A DNA stretch of 41,715 bases from Flavobacteriaceae bacterium (GCA_029934835.1 JAOZLL010000013.1:1-41715), one strand, 5' to 3'; shown: positions 1 to 8,039, counted from the stretch's first letter. Notes: generated by a model from the sequence alone, not told the origin. Numbers and translations are program-made.

Positions 1-68
1 AAAGTTGAAAGTTGAAAGTTGAAAGTTGAAAGTTGAAAGTTGAAAGTTGAAAGTGTAAAGCGTAAAGC
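1..68. repeat. Heptamer tandem repeat array
   Basis: Seven perfect AAAGTTG units plus a partial one (1-54) are followed by two GTAAAGC units (55-68). The array probably continues upstream of the window. It can be read as part of the following gene (repeated Leu-Lys-Val-Glu), but only from a TTG codon inside the repeat, so it is better seen as an intergenic simple repeat. Similar units recur at 1061-1076 and 1117-1130 on the other side of the gene. Confidence 0.95.
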
Positions 69-102
69 AAATAAATTCCAAATTAAAAAAAATCTCAAAA
101 AA

Positions 103-1095
103 ATGCGTGAAGCTGCTTTTATTAAAAACAATAAAGTTCGTTGGCAACTTTTTGAAGCAGTATTAGATAATAAAGAACATATTGATCCTGATAAATTATC
201 TGACTTATATGTTCAAATTACAGATGATTTAAGTTACGCCAAAACTTTTTACACACAAAGTAATACTGAAGCCTATTTAAATGCCCTTGCTTCTAAAGCA
301 CATCAAAAAATTTATAAAACAAAAAAAGAAAGCAAAAACCGGTTGATTCGTTTTTTTAAGGAAGAATTCCCCTTGGAGTTTTATCAGTATCAAAAACAAC
401 TACTTATCGCATTTCTAGTCTTTGCCTTTTTTGCTGTTGTTGGCATGTATTCTGCGGCTACAGATGGTGATTTTGTCAGACTAATATTAGGAGATGCTTA
501 TGTTAATATGACTCTCGAAAACATTGAAAGCGGTGATCCTATGGCGGTGTATAAAGAACAAGGCGAAATGGGAATGTTTATTGGCATTACCTTAAATAAT
601 ATAAAAGTTGCCATGTATGCTTTTATCTTAGGGATGTTATTTTCCGTTGGGACTTTATATATTATGATGAACAACGGTATTATGCTGGGCTCTTTTCTAT
701 ACTTTTTTTATGAAAAAGATTTACTCTGGGAATCCTCACGAACTATTTGGATTCACGGTACTATAGAAATATCCGTTATTATCATTGCAGGTGCAGCTGG
801 TTTAGTCTTAGGAAACGGCTTGCTATTTCCCAAAACTTATACAAGATTAGCTTCCTTTATGATAAGTGTTAAAGCTGGGTTGAAAATTATGCTTAGTACG
901 ATTCCATTTTTTATAGTGGCTGGATTTTTAGAAGGCTTTGTAACACGACACACAGAAATGCCCGATATTGTCGCCCTTATTATCATTATACTATCCTTAT
1001 TTTCTATACTATATTACTATGTCTATTATCCGATAAAGGTAACTCGAGAAAAGGAATTAGAGTTGAAAGTTGAAAGAATTGGAATTAAACTTTAG
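103..1095 (+). CDS. SpoIIM-like (stage II sporulation protein M family) membrane protein
   Basis: A 330-residue integral membrane protein. The start is the ATG beginning MREAAFIKNNKVRWQ, because the upstream in-frame extension only translates a simple repeat. After a soluble N-terminal region of about 100 residues come several hydrophobic segments, including the WIHGTIEISVIIIAG stretch typical of the SpoIIM family. The host need not sporulate: in Bacteroidota this family is found with MoxR/DUF58 clusters, and that is the context here (five same-strand genes follow). The function is unknown; a membrane partner of the MoxR system is inferred from context. The C-terminus (ELELKVERIGIKL) is partly encoded by the same GTTGAAA repeat seen upstream of the gene. 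Confidence 0.85.
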   Translation: MREAAFIKNNKVRWQLFEAVLDNKEHIDPDKLSDLYVQITDDLSYAKTFYTQSNTEAYLNALASKAHQKIYKTKKESKNRLIRFFKEEFPLEFYQYQKQLLIAFLVFAFFAVVGMYSAATDGDFVRLILGDAYVNMTLENIESGDPMAVYKEQGEMGMFIGITLNNIKVAMYAFILGMLFSVGTLYIMMNNGIMLGSFLYFFYEKDLLWESSRTIWIHGTIEISVIIIAGAAGLVLGNGLLFPKTYTRLASFMISVKAGLKIMLSTIPFFIVAGFLEGFVTRHTEMPDIVALIIIILSLFSILYYYVYYPIKVTREKELELKVERIGIKL

Positions 1096-1161
1096 ATAAA
1101 GCATTAAGAACAAGGCGTAAAGTATAAAGCAAAAAAACAACCTATAAAACAACAAAAGATT

Positions 1162-2046
1162 ATGAACGAAACCACTACTTACATCGAATTTAAAAAAGAA
1201 CGTGACCTCGGAGGTATTATAACCGATACCTTTAAATTTATCAGAGATAATTGGAAAGATTATTTCACTACTTTATTTAAAATAGTAGGTCCTGTATTGG
1301 CATTAGCTTTACTAGCCATGATTGGTTATTTTTTTGCTATTTCTGATTTAGTTCAAGGTATATCTAATAATCCTTCAGATCCTTTTAATTTTTTATCTGG
1401 ATTTTTACCTTGGCTTTTAATTATTATGGTGGTTTTTATTCTTTTGTACACACTCATGTCTATGACATCTTTATTCTTTATTAAATCGTATATGGATAAT
1501 AAAGGTAAAGCCAATTTTGAGGAAGTAAAAAATAATGTTATTACCAATTTTTGGAAGTTTCTAGGTTTAGGTTTCTTGATAACAGTTGTTGTAATAATTG
1601 GATCGGTTTTGTGTTACCTACCTGGTATATATCTATGGGTAACTTTATCACTAGCGACCTCAATTATGGTTTTTGAAGGTAAAGGTGTTGGTGATACATT
1701 TTCTCATGCTTTTACACTAATAAAAGGACAATGGTGGAATACCTTTGGTGTCGTTTTGGTCGTTGGCTTACTTATAAGTGTTCTTGGACAAGTCTTTTCT
1801 GTCCCAACAATAATCTATCAATTTATAAAAATGGCTACTTTTTCTGAGGAAGATCCCACTCAAATAATTAGTCTTTTTAAAGATCCTATATATCTGTTGT
1901 TAAACTTAGTTTCGTATACTTTCCAATTTATACTATATTCTATTCCAATGATTTCTGGTGTATTTATTTATTATGATTTAAATGAACAGAAAAACCTAAC
2001 AGGAACAATGGAGAAAATTGACAATCTTGGTGGTTACCAAAAATAA
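1162..2046 (+). CDS. Multi-pass membrane protein of the MoxR/DUF58 cluster
   Basis: A 294-residue protein with a short polar N-terminus (MNETTTYIEFKKERDLG) and about six hydrophobic segments, resembling the membrane domains found in glycerophosphodiester phosphodiesterase-like or DUF4013-type proteins. It has no catalytic motif I can recognise. It lies 66 bp after the SpoIIM-like gene and 3 bp before the DUF4129 gene, so it is almost certainly co-transcribed. Its function is unknown; in this conserved flavobacterial gene order it is presumably a membrane component of the MoxR/DUF58 module. Confidence 0.8.
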   Translation: MNETTTYIEFKKERDLGGIITDTFKFIRDNWKDYFTTLFKIVGPVLALALLAMIGYFFAISDLVQGISNNPSDPFNFLSGFLPWLLIIMVVFILLYTLMSMTSLFFIKSYMDNKGKANFEEVKNNVITNFWKFLGLGFLITVVVIIGSVLCYLPGIYLWVTLSLATSIMVFEGKGVGDTFSHAFTLIKGQWWNTFGVVLVVGLLISVLGQVFSVPTIIYQFIKMATFSEEDPTQIISLFKDPIYLLLNLVSYTFQFILYSIPMISGVFIYYDLNEQKNLTGTMEKIDNLGGYQK

Positions 2047-2049
2047 TAA

Positions 2050-2769
2050 ATGCATAAACTTTTTTTACATAGTATATTTTTATTTCTAAGCTTACAAGTG
2101 TTTGCGCAAACGGATAGTTTGCGCTATGATAAAGCAACTCTTGAGGTCAAACAATTTGATTCTGAAAAATTAGAATCCTATAAAAACGATAAAGACTTTC
2201 AATACAAAGAAGTTAAACGTAATAAAAATTTTCTTGATAAAGTTATAAATTGGCTTGGCGACAAGTTTTATCAATTTTTACAATGGCTTTTTGGCGAACG
2301 TAGAGCTGAAGGAGTTTTTGGATTTATGGTTAAAGTATTCCCATATATCATTGCTGTTTTAATGGTGTTATTATTACTCAAAATCTTTCTAAATATCAAG
2401 ACAGAGGCTATTGTTAGCGGTAATGGAAAACAATCAAAAATTCGCATACAAACTGACGAAGAGCTAATCAAGAATCAAGATATAAAAAGTCTTATTACAA
2501 AAGCCTTAATTGAAAAAGATTATCGATTAGCCATTCGTTATCATTATTTAAATACATTAAAAAGTTTAGAAAAAAAAGAATTAATAATTTGGGAACAACA
2601 GAAAACAAACCACGATTATGAAAGAGAGATTAATGAACCCAAACTACAACACATTTTTAAAAACCTAACCTATTTGTACGATTTTGTATGGTATGGAAAT
2701 TTTGATCTTGACAAATCCGAATTTGAGAAGGCAGCACATCTATTTCAAAACATGGAAAAAGAACTCTAA
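2050..2769 (+). CDS. DUF4129 domain-containing protein
   Basis: A 239-residue protein with a cleavable signal peptide (residues 1-19, cut before Gln20), a juxtamembrane region, one transmembrane segment near residues 93-112 (FPYIIAVLMVLLLLKIFLNI) and a cytoplasmic C-terminal helical domain from about residue 140. That domain contains the RLAIRYHYLNTLKSLE and NHDYEREI patterns typical of DUF4129. It starts 3 bp after the preceding stop and ends 2 bp before the next GTG start, so the genes are tightly coupled. In Bacteroidota the family is consistently found beside DUF4350, MoxR and DUF58; the biochemical role is unknown. Confidence 0.85.
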   Translation: MHKLFLHSIFLFLSLQVFAQTDSLRYDKATLEVKQFDSEKLESYKNDKDFQYKEVKRNKNFLDKVINWLGDKFYQFLQWLFGERRAEGVFGFMVKVFPYIIAVLMVLLLLKIFLNIKTEAIVSGNGKQSKIRIQTDEELIKNQDIKSLITKALIEKDYRLAIRYHYLNTLKSLEKKELIIWEQQKTNHDYEREINEPKLQHIFKNLTYLYDFVWYGNFDLDKSEFEKAAHLFQNMEKEL

Positions 2770-2771
2770 AA

Positions 2772-3965
2772 GTGACTAAAACAGTAAAACTATATATTGG
2801 CATTTTTATATTAGCAGTTGTTGTTATGCTTTATCATGAGCAAACAAAACCCAAACCTATAAACTGGTATCCTAGTTATACAAAAAAACATAAAATTCCT
2901 TTTGGTACTTATGTTTTACATGAAGAGCTTCAAACACTTTTCCCAAAAACGGAGATTAAGAATATTGCGATTCCTCCTTATGTTTATTTAAAAAATGACG
3001 TACATAATGGCACTTATCTTTTTATTGATAACGCAATTAACTTTGGCGAAGATGAGTTTAATCAGCTGCTCACATTTGTAGAAAAAGGGAATGATGTTTT
3101 TCTATCAACAAAAGGCTGTAGTATTGATACATTAAACTTAAAAACAAAAACCTTATATAAAAAAGGTGCTGACGATACACCATTTTTTAAGCTATATAAT
3201 ACTGCTTTTAACAACAAAGAATACAGCTTTGATCGTAGTTTTTCTAATATTGTTTTCTCTAAAATTGATACAACAAAGGTTATTATTTTAGGGCAATCAG
3301 GCTTTGTAAATGAAGAAGGAGAACGTACCAAAACAGGTGTAAATTTTATAAAATACCCATTTGGAAAAGGTAATTTTTATTTTCACACTTTTCCAGAGGC
3401 TTTTACAAATTATCAAATATTGACCAATCCCAATCAAGCTTATGCTGCTGGATTATTATCATTTTTAGATAATCCTAAAACCATTTTATGGGACAGTTAT
3501 TATAAGACAGGTAAAAGTCAGATTTCATCACCAATGCATTACATTCTTAATTCAAAATCTTTAAAATGGGCCTATTATATTATGCTAATTGGAGTCTTGT
3601 TTTTTATTATTTTTGAAGGAAAGAGAAAGCAACGAAGTGTTCAAATACTAAAACCATTAAAAAATCAAACTTTAGCTTTTACACGAACTATTGCTAATAT
3701 GTATTATGAAAAAGCAGAGCATAAGAATATTGCAGAACATAAAATTCAATACCTATTAGAATATATCAGAACTAAATTGAGAATAGCTACCGTAGAAATT
3801 AATGATAGCTTTTATAAAATGCTTGCTGCTCGAAGTGGAAAAAGTGTAGAGAGTATAGAAAAACTATTTAGTTTTATAGAACACGTACATCAAAAAAATC
3901 AAATTACCCAATCAACCCTAGAAGAATTAAATAAATTGATTGAAAACTTTAAAACAGAATCTTAA
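2772..3965 (+). CDS. DUF4350 domain-containing membrane protein
   Basis: A 397-residue protein starting with GTG two bases after the DUF4129 stop. There is an N-terminal transmembrane anchor (about residues 5-20), a periplasmic DUF4350 domain (about 40-230), a second transmembrane segment (about 266-283, WAYYIMLIGVLFFIIFEG) and a cytoplasmic tail of about 110 residues. The DUF4350 fold resembles the GATase-like ThuA/IFT52 region, and the YLFIDNAINFGEDEF stretch fits this. It probably scaffolds the MoxR/DUF58 pair in the membrane, an inference from conserved gene order only. Confidence 0.85.
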   Translation: MTKTVKLYIGIFILAVVVMLYHEQTKPKPINWYPSYTKKHKIPFGTYVLHEELQTLFPKTEIKNIAIPPYVYLKNDVHNGTYLFIDNAINFGEDEFNQLLTFVEKGNDVFLSTKGCSIDTLNLKTKTLYKKGADDTPFFKLYNTAFNNKEYSFDRSFSNIVFSKIDTTKVIILGQSGFVNEEGERTKTGVNFIKYPFGKGNFYFHTFPEAFTNYQILTNPNQAYAAGLLSFLDNPKTILWDSYYKTGKSQISSPMHYILNSKSLKWAYYIMLIGVLFFIIFEGKRKQRSVQILKPLKNQTLAFTRTIANMYYEKAEHKNIAEHKIQYLLEYIRTKLRIATVEINDSFYKMLAARSGKSVESIEKLFSFIEHVHQKNQITQSTLEELNKLIENFKTES

Positions 3966-3975
3966 TAACAAAGCA

Positions 3976-4959
3976 ATGGAAAATAATGATATGCAATTTG
4001 ACAACCGAATAGATTTAACAGCGTTAAAATCGGCTGTCGAAAAAATAAAACAAGAGTTAGGTAAAATAATTGTCGGACAAAATGATTTTATCGATTTATT
4101 ATTAGTGGCACTTTTGGCAGATGGGCACGTGTTGATTGAAGGTGTTCCTGGAGTTGCCAAAACCATTACAGCAAAATTACTAGCCAAAACCATTAAAACC
4201 GATTTTAGCCGTATTCAGTTTACACCAGATTTAATGCCAAGTGATGTGTTAGGAACTTCTGTTTTGAACATGAAAACATCGGAGTTTGAATTTAAGAATG
4301 GACCTATTTTTTCAAATCTTGTTTTAATTGATGAAATCAATAGAGCTCCTGCAAAAACCCAAGCAGCTCTTTTTGAAGTGATGGAAGAGCGCCAAGTTAC
4401 CATCGATGGAAATACGTATAAACTGGGAAATCCTTTTATGGTCTTGGGAACACAAAATCCTATTGATCAGGAAGGGACTTATGCTTTACCCGAAGCACAA
4501 CTCGACCGTTTTATTTTTAAAATAAATGTAGGTTATCCCAACCTTGAAGAAGAAGTACTTATCTTAAAAACACATAATGACAGAAAAGGAACTTTACCTC
4601 AAAATCTTATTACACCTGTTTTAACTGAAAAAGAATTGGTTGAATACAAGGCTAAAGTACAGGAAATATTAATTGAGGATAAAATTCTACTATATATTGC
4701 TCAAATTATCACTAAAACACGTAATCATCCACATCTGTATTTAGGTGGTTCACCAAGAGCAAGTATTGCGGTTTTAAATGCTTCAAAAGCTTTTGCAGCC
4801 ATAAATGGTCGTGATTTTGTAATCCCAGAAGATATTAAAAAAGTATTATATCCTGTGCTTCGCCATCGTTTAATCTTAACGCCAGAACGTGAAATGGAAG
4901 GTATGACTACCGATAAAGTTATTGAAATGGTAGTGCAGTCTGTTGAAGTACCGAGATAA
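3976..4959 (+). CDS. MoxR-family AAA+ ATPase
   Basis: A 327-residue AAA+ ATPase. The ATG at 3976 is chosen because it lies just after the preceding stop; an upstream TTG would force overlap with that gene. Walker A is GVPGVAKT (56-63), Walker B is LVLIDE (115-120), sensor 1 is GTQNP (158-162), and the C-terminal lid has the GGSPRAS motif. MoxR proteins act as chaperone-like ATPases that work with von Willebrand-type partners on envelope or metalloenzyme substrates. The partner here is presumably the DUF58 protein encoded downstream. The substrate cannot be read from the sequence. Confidence 0.95.
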   Translation: MENNDMQFDNRIDLTALKSAVEKIKQELGKIIVGQNDFIDLLLVALLADGHVLIEGVPGVAKTITAKLLAKTIKTDFSRIQFTPDLMPSDVLGTSVLNMKTSEFEFKNGPIFSNLVLIDEINRAPAKTQAALFEVMEERQVTIDGNTYKLGNPFMVLGTQNPIDQEGTYALPEAQLDRFIFKINVGYPNLEEEVLILKTHNDRKGTLPQNLITPVLTEKELVEYKAKVQEILIEDKILLYIAQIITKTRNHPHLYLGGSPRASIAVLNASKAFAAINGRDFVIPEDIKKVLYPVLRHRLILTPEREMEGMTTDKVIEMVVQSVEVPR

Positions 4960-5035
4960 AAGGTGAAGGGTGAAAGAGTGAAGAGTTAAGGGTGAAAGGG
5001 TTAATAGGCAAGAGATAAAAATAAAAAACTGAAAA
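4960..5035. repeat. Purine-rich degenerate short repeats between MoxR and DUF58 genes
   Basis: Six or so imperfect GGTGAAAG/AGTTAAG-type units (for example AAGGGTGAAAG twice) fill the first half of the 158-bp MoxR-DUF58 spacer. They resemble the AAAGTTG array at the window start in composition and strand bias. There is no ORF here; the rest of the spacer is A-rich and featureless. Confidence 0.7.
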
Positions 5036-5117
5036 GAAAATAAAAAAATAACAAATAACACACTTAGACTCTGCTCAGTGTTTGAGGTAAAATCATTAAT
5101 TAGCAAATAAACAAAAC

Positions 5118-6449
5118 GTGAGATTCATACGAAACTTATACATTCACCCCATATTTTTCTACTACATTAGTTTTATTGTAGTGGTGTTTTTACTGTCATT
5201 TTGGTTTCCTGTTTTATATCCTATCGCTTGGTTGATGGCGCTAATTTTATTGACATTCTTTCTTGTAGATATTTTCTTGTTATTTCGTTTTAAAAAAGGA
5301 TTTAATGCCAGTAGAAAACTTCCAGAAAAGTTTTCAAATTCTGATGAAAATGAGGTGCCACTTGAATTGCAAAATGAGTATCCTTTTTCTATTCAAGTTA
5401 AAATTATTGATGAAATCCCCATACAATTTCAAAAACGTGATTTTGAATATATAACTGAAATAGAAACAAATGAAAACCATTCTTTTAATTATCAACTAAG
5501 ACCTACAGAACGTGGTGAATACCATTTTGGTAAACTGATAGCCTATATTTCTAGTCCGTTACGTATCATTGCCAAACGATATAATTTTGAAGAAAATCAG
5601 ATGGTTGCTGTTTATCCATCTTATATTCAAATGAAAAAGTATGAATTTTTAGCTATGAGCAATCGCTTAACCGAATTTGGTCTCAAAAAAATCCGTCGTA
5701 TTGGTCATACTATGGAGTTTGAACAAATTAAAAATTATGTTGCTGGAGATGATGTTCGTACCATAAATTGGAAAGCTACCGCTAAAAGAGCACAATTGAT
5801 GGTCAACCAATATCAAGATGAAAAGTCACAACCCATTTATTCTATACTAGATTTAGGAAGGGTTATGAAAATGCCTTTTGAAGAACTAAAGCTATTAGAT
5901 TATGCTATAAATTCGACCTTAGCTTTTTCTAATATTGCTTTACGTAAAAATGATAAAGCTGGTTTAGTGACCTTCTCAAAGAAAGTGGAAACCATTGTTG
6001 CTGCGAGTAATAAAAAAACGCATCTAAACACGATAAACGAATCTTTATATAATATTACCACTAAATTTACCGATTCTGATTTTGGTTATTTATATGCCTT
6101 GATTAAACGTAAGATAACACAACGTAGCTTATTAATTCTTTATACCAATTTTGAGCATATTTCGGCCATGAAAAGGCAACTCCCTTTTTTACAAGCTATT
6201 GCTAAACATCATTTATTGATTACGGTATTTTTTGAAAATACAGAGTTAGATGAACTTATCACCGATTCTGCTGAGGACCTACAAGATATTTATCACAAAA
6301 CCATTGCTGAAAAATTTGCTTTTGAAAAACGACTAATTGTTAAAGAGTTAGAAAATAGAGGTGTTCATGCTATTCTGACTAAGCCACAGCATCTAACAGT
6401 AAATGTTATCAATAAATATTTAGAGTTTAAAGCCAAAGGATTTATATGA
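5118..6449 (+). CDS. DUF58 domain-containing protein (vWA-like partner of MoxR)
   Basis: A 443-residue protein with a GTG start. Two transmembrane segments lie at about residues 12-34 and 36-56, followed by a beta-rich region and the DUF58 signature GDDVRTINWKATAK at 210-223. A von Willebrand A-like domain follows, in which the usual metal-binding DxSxS is replaced by DLGRV (245-249). It is probably the client-binding partner of the MoxR ATPase in the previous gene. A 158-bp repeat-rich spacer separates the two, but no terminator is visible. The altered metal site suggests a structural adaptor rather than a metal-dependent binder. Confidence 0.9.
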   Translation: MRFIRNLYIHPIFFYYISFIVVVFLLSFWFPVLYPIAWLMALILLTFFLVDIFLLFRFKKGFNASRKLPEKFSNSDENEVPLELQNEYPFSIQVKIIDEIPIQFQKRDFEYITEIETNENHSFNYQLRPTERGEYHFGKLIAYISSPLRIIAKRYNFEENQMVAVYPSYIQMKKYEFLAMSNRLTEFGLKKIRRIGHTMEFEQIKNYVAGDDVRTINWKATAKRAQLMVNQYQDEKSQPIYSILDLGRVMKMPFEELKLLDYAINSTLAFSNIALRKNDKAGLVTFSKKVETIVAASNKKTHLNTINESLYNITTKFTDSDFGYLYALIKRKITQRSLLILYTNFEHISAMKRQLPFLQAIAKHHLLITVFFENTELDELITDSAEDLQDIYHKTIAEKFAFEKRLIVKELENRGVHAILTKPQHLTVNVINKYLEFKAKGFI

Positions 6450-6458
6450 TTAATATCA

Positions 6459-6488
6459 TTGTGAATAAAAAACAAATGAGTAAATTTG
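6459..6488 (+). promoter_or_regulatory. Bacteroidota-type promoter for the tandem barrel genes
   Basis: The -33 TTG (6459-6461) and the -7 TAAATTTG (6481-6488) are separated by 19 bp, matching the Bacteroidota consensus TTTG/TAnnTTTG. Transcription would start near 6495, giving a leader of about 24 nt before the ATG at 6519. Confidence 0.6.
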
Positions 6489-6518
6489 TAACATTATTAA
6501 CACTTAAATTTTATAATT

Positions 6519-7100
6519 ATGAAAAAAATAGTATTATTAGCAGTTGCTTTATTTACATTTTCGCTTATGAATGCTCAGTTTTCTCTAGGAGCAAAAGCTG
6601 GGGTTAACCTTGCCAGTTGGAACATGTCAGAAGATGATGATGATGTTTTAAAAGGCAGAATTGCTTATCATGTAGGAGTTGTAGCTGAAATATCTTTATC
6701 TGATCAGTTTTCTGTACAACCCGAATTGCTTTACACCTCATTAGGGCCAAAAGTTGATTTTGATGAAGTTGATGACTTTCGTTATGTTGTTGATTATTTG
6801 AGTATTCCTGTTATGGTAAAATATTATCCAGTTGAAGGACTAGGTATAGAAATAGGACCTCAAGTTGGTTTTCTTTTAGGTGCCAAAGCAACAAATGGTG
6901 ATGAAGAAGAAGATTTTAAAGATGAAATGGAATCAATTGATTTCGGCGTTGGTTTTGGGGCAGGTTACAAACTTGAAATGGGTGTATTTTTTAATGCTCG
7001 TTATGTTTTGGGTATGACAAATATTGTTTCAGAACTAGAGGATGATGATTTTGTTAAAAACAATGTTTTCCAATTTTCTGTTGGATATATGTTTTTATAA
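6519..7100 (+). CDS. Outer-membrane beta-barrel protein (porin family), copy 1
   Basis: A 193-residue protein with a signal peptide cut before Gln20, then a small beta-barrel of the OMP_b-brl_2 type (SLGAKAGVNLASW opening, FQFSVGYMFL closing strand with terminal aromatic/Leu). Predicted loops carry strongly acidic runs (SEDDDDVLKG, NGDEEEDFKDE, ELEDDDF). Its nearest relative is the next gene, so this is a tandem duplication. The function is unknown; such small barrels are often abundant surface proteins. It has its own promoter just upstream. Confidence 0.9.
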   Translation: MKKIVLLAVALFTFSLMNAQFSLGAKAGVNLASWNMSEDDDDVLKGRIAYHVGVVAEISLSDQFSVQPELLYTSLGPKVDFDEVDDFRYVVDYLSIPVMVKYYPVEGLGIEIGPQVGFLLGAKATNGDEEEDFKDEMESIDFGVGFGAGYKLEMGVFFNARYVLGMTNIVSELEDDDFVKNNVFQFSVGYMFL

Positions 7101-7124
7101 TTAACAATTAAATATTTTAAAATT

Positions 7125-7706
7125 ATGAAAAAATTAGTAGTATTAGCAGTTGCCTTATTTACATTTTCGCTTATGAATGCTCAGTTTTCTCTAGGAGCAA
7201 AAGCTGGGGTTAACCTTGCCAGTTGGAATATTTCAGAAGATGATGAAGATGATATGCTAAAAAATAGAATTGCTTATCATGTAGGAGTTGTAGCTGAAAT
7301 ATCTTTATCAGATAAGTTCTCTGTACAACCTGAATTATTATATTCTTCAGTTGGTGCAAAAATGGAGTTTATGGAAATGGAAGCTGATCTTATAACAGAT
7401 TATTTAAGTATTCCTATTATGGTAAAGTATTATGCCGTAGAGGGATTAGGTATAGAAGTAGGTCCGCAAATAGGTTTTCCTTTATCTGCTACAGCAAAAG
7501 CTGAAGGAGAAGAAGATGATTTCAAAGATGAATTAGAGTCAATTGATTTTGGTTTAGGCTTTGGAGCTAGTTATAAACTAGAAATGGGTGTATTTTTTAA
7601 TGCACGTTATGTTTTAGGAATGACGAATATCATGAAAGAAGTTGATGATGATGAATACATAAAAAACAATGTTTTCCAATTTTCTGTTGGATATATGTTT
7701 TTATAA
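7125..7706 (+). CDS. Outer-membrane beta-barrel protein (porin family), copy 2
   Basis: A 193-residue paralogue of the previous gene, same length, beginning 24 bp after its stop and ending just before a strong terminator. The signal peptide and first mature strands are nearly identical to copy 1, as are the last strands. The middle loops differ (MEFMEMEADLITD versus VDFDEVDDFRYVVD). The acidic loop character is kept. It is probably co-transcribed with copy 1. Confidence 0.9.
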   Translation: MKKLVVLAVALFTFSLMNAQFSLGAKAGVNLASWNISEDDEDDMLKNRIAYHVGVVAEISLSDKFSVQPELLYSSVGAKMEFMEMEADLITDYLSIPIMVKYYAVEGLGIEVGPQIGFPLSATAKAEGEEDDFKDELESIDFGLGFGASYKLEMGVFFNARYVLGMTNIMKEVDDDEYIKNNVFQFSVGYMFL

Positions 7707-7723
7707 TTGATCATTAAAAATAT

Positions 7724-7757
7724 AAAAGGCTGTTTCTTTTGAAACAGCCTTTTTTTT
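7724..7757 (+). terminator. Rho-independent terminator after the barrel pair
   Basis: A perfect 11-bp stem AAGGCTGTTTC / GAAACAGCCTT with a TTTT loop (7726-7751) is followed by a T run to 7757. Confidence 0.9.
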
Positions 7758-7770
7758 ATGTGTATTTTTA
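7738..7770 (+). promoter_or_regulatory. Possible promoter reading into the 88-bp repeats and xerD
   Basis: TTTG (7738-7741) and TATTTTTA (7763-7770, one mismatch to TAnnTTTG) are 21 bp apart. The site overlaps the preceding terminator. It would start transcription close to the ATG of the first mini-ORF at 7776. No better promoter is visible before xerD. Confidence 0.35.
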
Positions 7771-7775
7771 CCAGT

Positions 7776-7859
7776 ATGAAACGAGCATGTCAGATTTTGA
7801 TATACAAGAGAATGACTAATAGCGAACAGCATGTGTTACCTATAAGAATTAATATTTAG
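7776..7859 (+). CDS. Possible 27-residue leader peptide, unit 1
   Basis: The open frame runs from ATG 7776 to TAG 7857-7859: it begins MKRACQILIYKRM, continues TNSEQHVLP and ends RINI. The frame is intact, but most differences from units 2 and 3 change the amino acid, so selection for the peptide is not evident. Stop and next start are 4 nt apart, allowing coupled translation. It may be incidental. Confidence 0.3.
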   Translation: MKRACQILIYKRMTNSEQHVLPIRINI

Positions 7860-7863
7860 ACAC

Positions 7864-7947
7864 ATGAAACGAGCATGTATAATTATGACATCCAAGAAAA
7901 TGACTAATAGCGAACAACATGTGTCACCTATAAAAATTAATATTTAG
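7864..7947 (+). CDS. Possible 27-residue leader peptide, unit 2
   Basis: The open frame from ATG 7864 to TAG 7945-7947 begins MKRACIIMTSKKM, continues TNSEQHVSP and ends KINI. It is in a different frame from unit 1 because the 88-bp period is 1 modulo 3. Its coding status is uncertain. Confidence 0.3.
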   Translation: MKRACIIMTSKKMTNSEQHVSPIKINI

Positions 7948-7951
7948 ACAC

Positions 7952-8035
7952 ATGAAACGAGCATGTATAATTATGACATCCAAGAAAATGACTAATAGCG
8001 AACAACATGTGTCACCTATAAAAATTAATATTTAG
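7952..8035 (+). CDS. Possible 27-residue leader peptide, unit 3
   Basis: Identical to unit 2, from ATG 7952 to TAG 8033-8035. The xerD ATG follows 4 nt after the stop, so any ribosome finishing this ORF would be placed to reinitiate on xerD. Its coding status is uncertain. Confidence 0.3.
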   Translation: MKRACIIMTSKKMTNSEQHVSPIKINI

Positions 8036-8039
8036 ACAC

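Larger units (their letters stand above)
7776..8039 (+). repeat. Three tandem 88-bp direct repeats abutting xerD
   Basis: Units lie at 7776-7863, 7864-7951 and 7952-8039. Units 2 and 3 are identical over 88/88 bases; unit 1 differs at about 10 positions with no indels. Each unit begins ATGAAACGAGCATGT and ends TAGACAC, so the base after the last unit is the A of the xerD ATG, as if xerD were the next unit's start. Each unit reads as a 27-codon ORF (MKRAC...INI, stop TAG), then ACAC, then the next ATG. A CATGTGTC/GACACATG inverted repeat in each unit covers the next start codon. Confidence 0.97.

Noticed and set aside
40..102. N-terminal extension of the SpoIIM-like protein from a TTG codon
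   Set aside because: The extension only translates the heptamer repeat and adjoining A-rich DNA; the ATG at 103 begins the family-like sequence.
103..1095. Evidence of sporulation from the SpoIIM-like gene
   Set aside because: SpoIIM-family membrane proteins are common in non-sporulating Bacteroidota beside MoxR/DUF58 genes; no other sporulation gene is present.
7776..8039. CRISPR array
   Set aside because: The 88-bp units are directly adjacent with no unique spacers and are far longer than CRISPR repeats; no cas gene is present.
7776..8039. Integron attC array or dif site cluster next to a tyrosine recombinase
   Set aside because: The units carry no gene cassettes and the inverted arms are 21 bp apart. 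I could not align an 11-6-11 dif pattern. The recombinase has housekeeping Xer length and motifs, without an integron integrase insertion.
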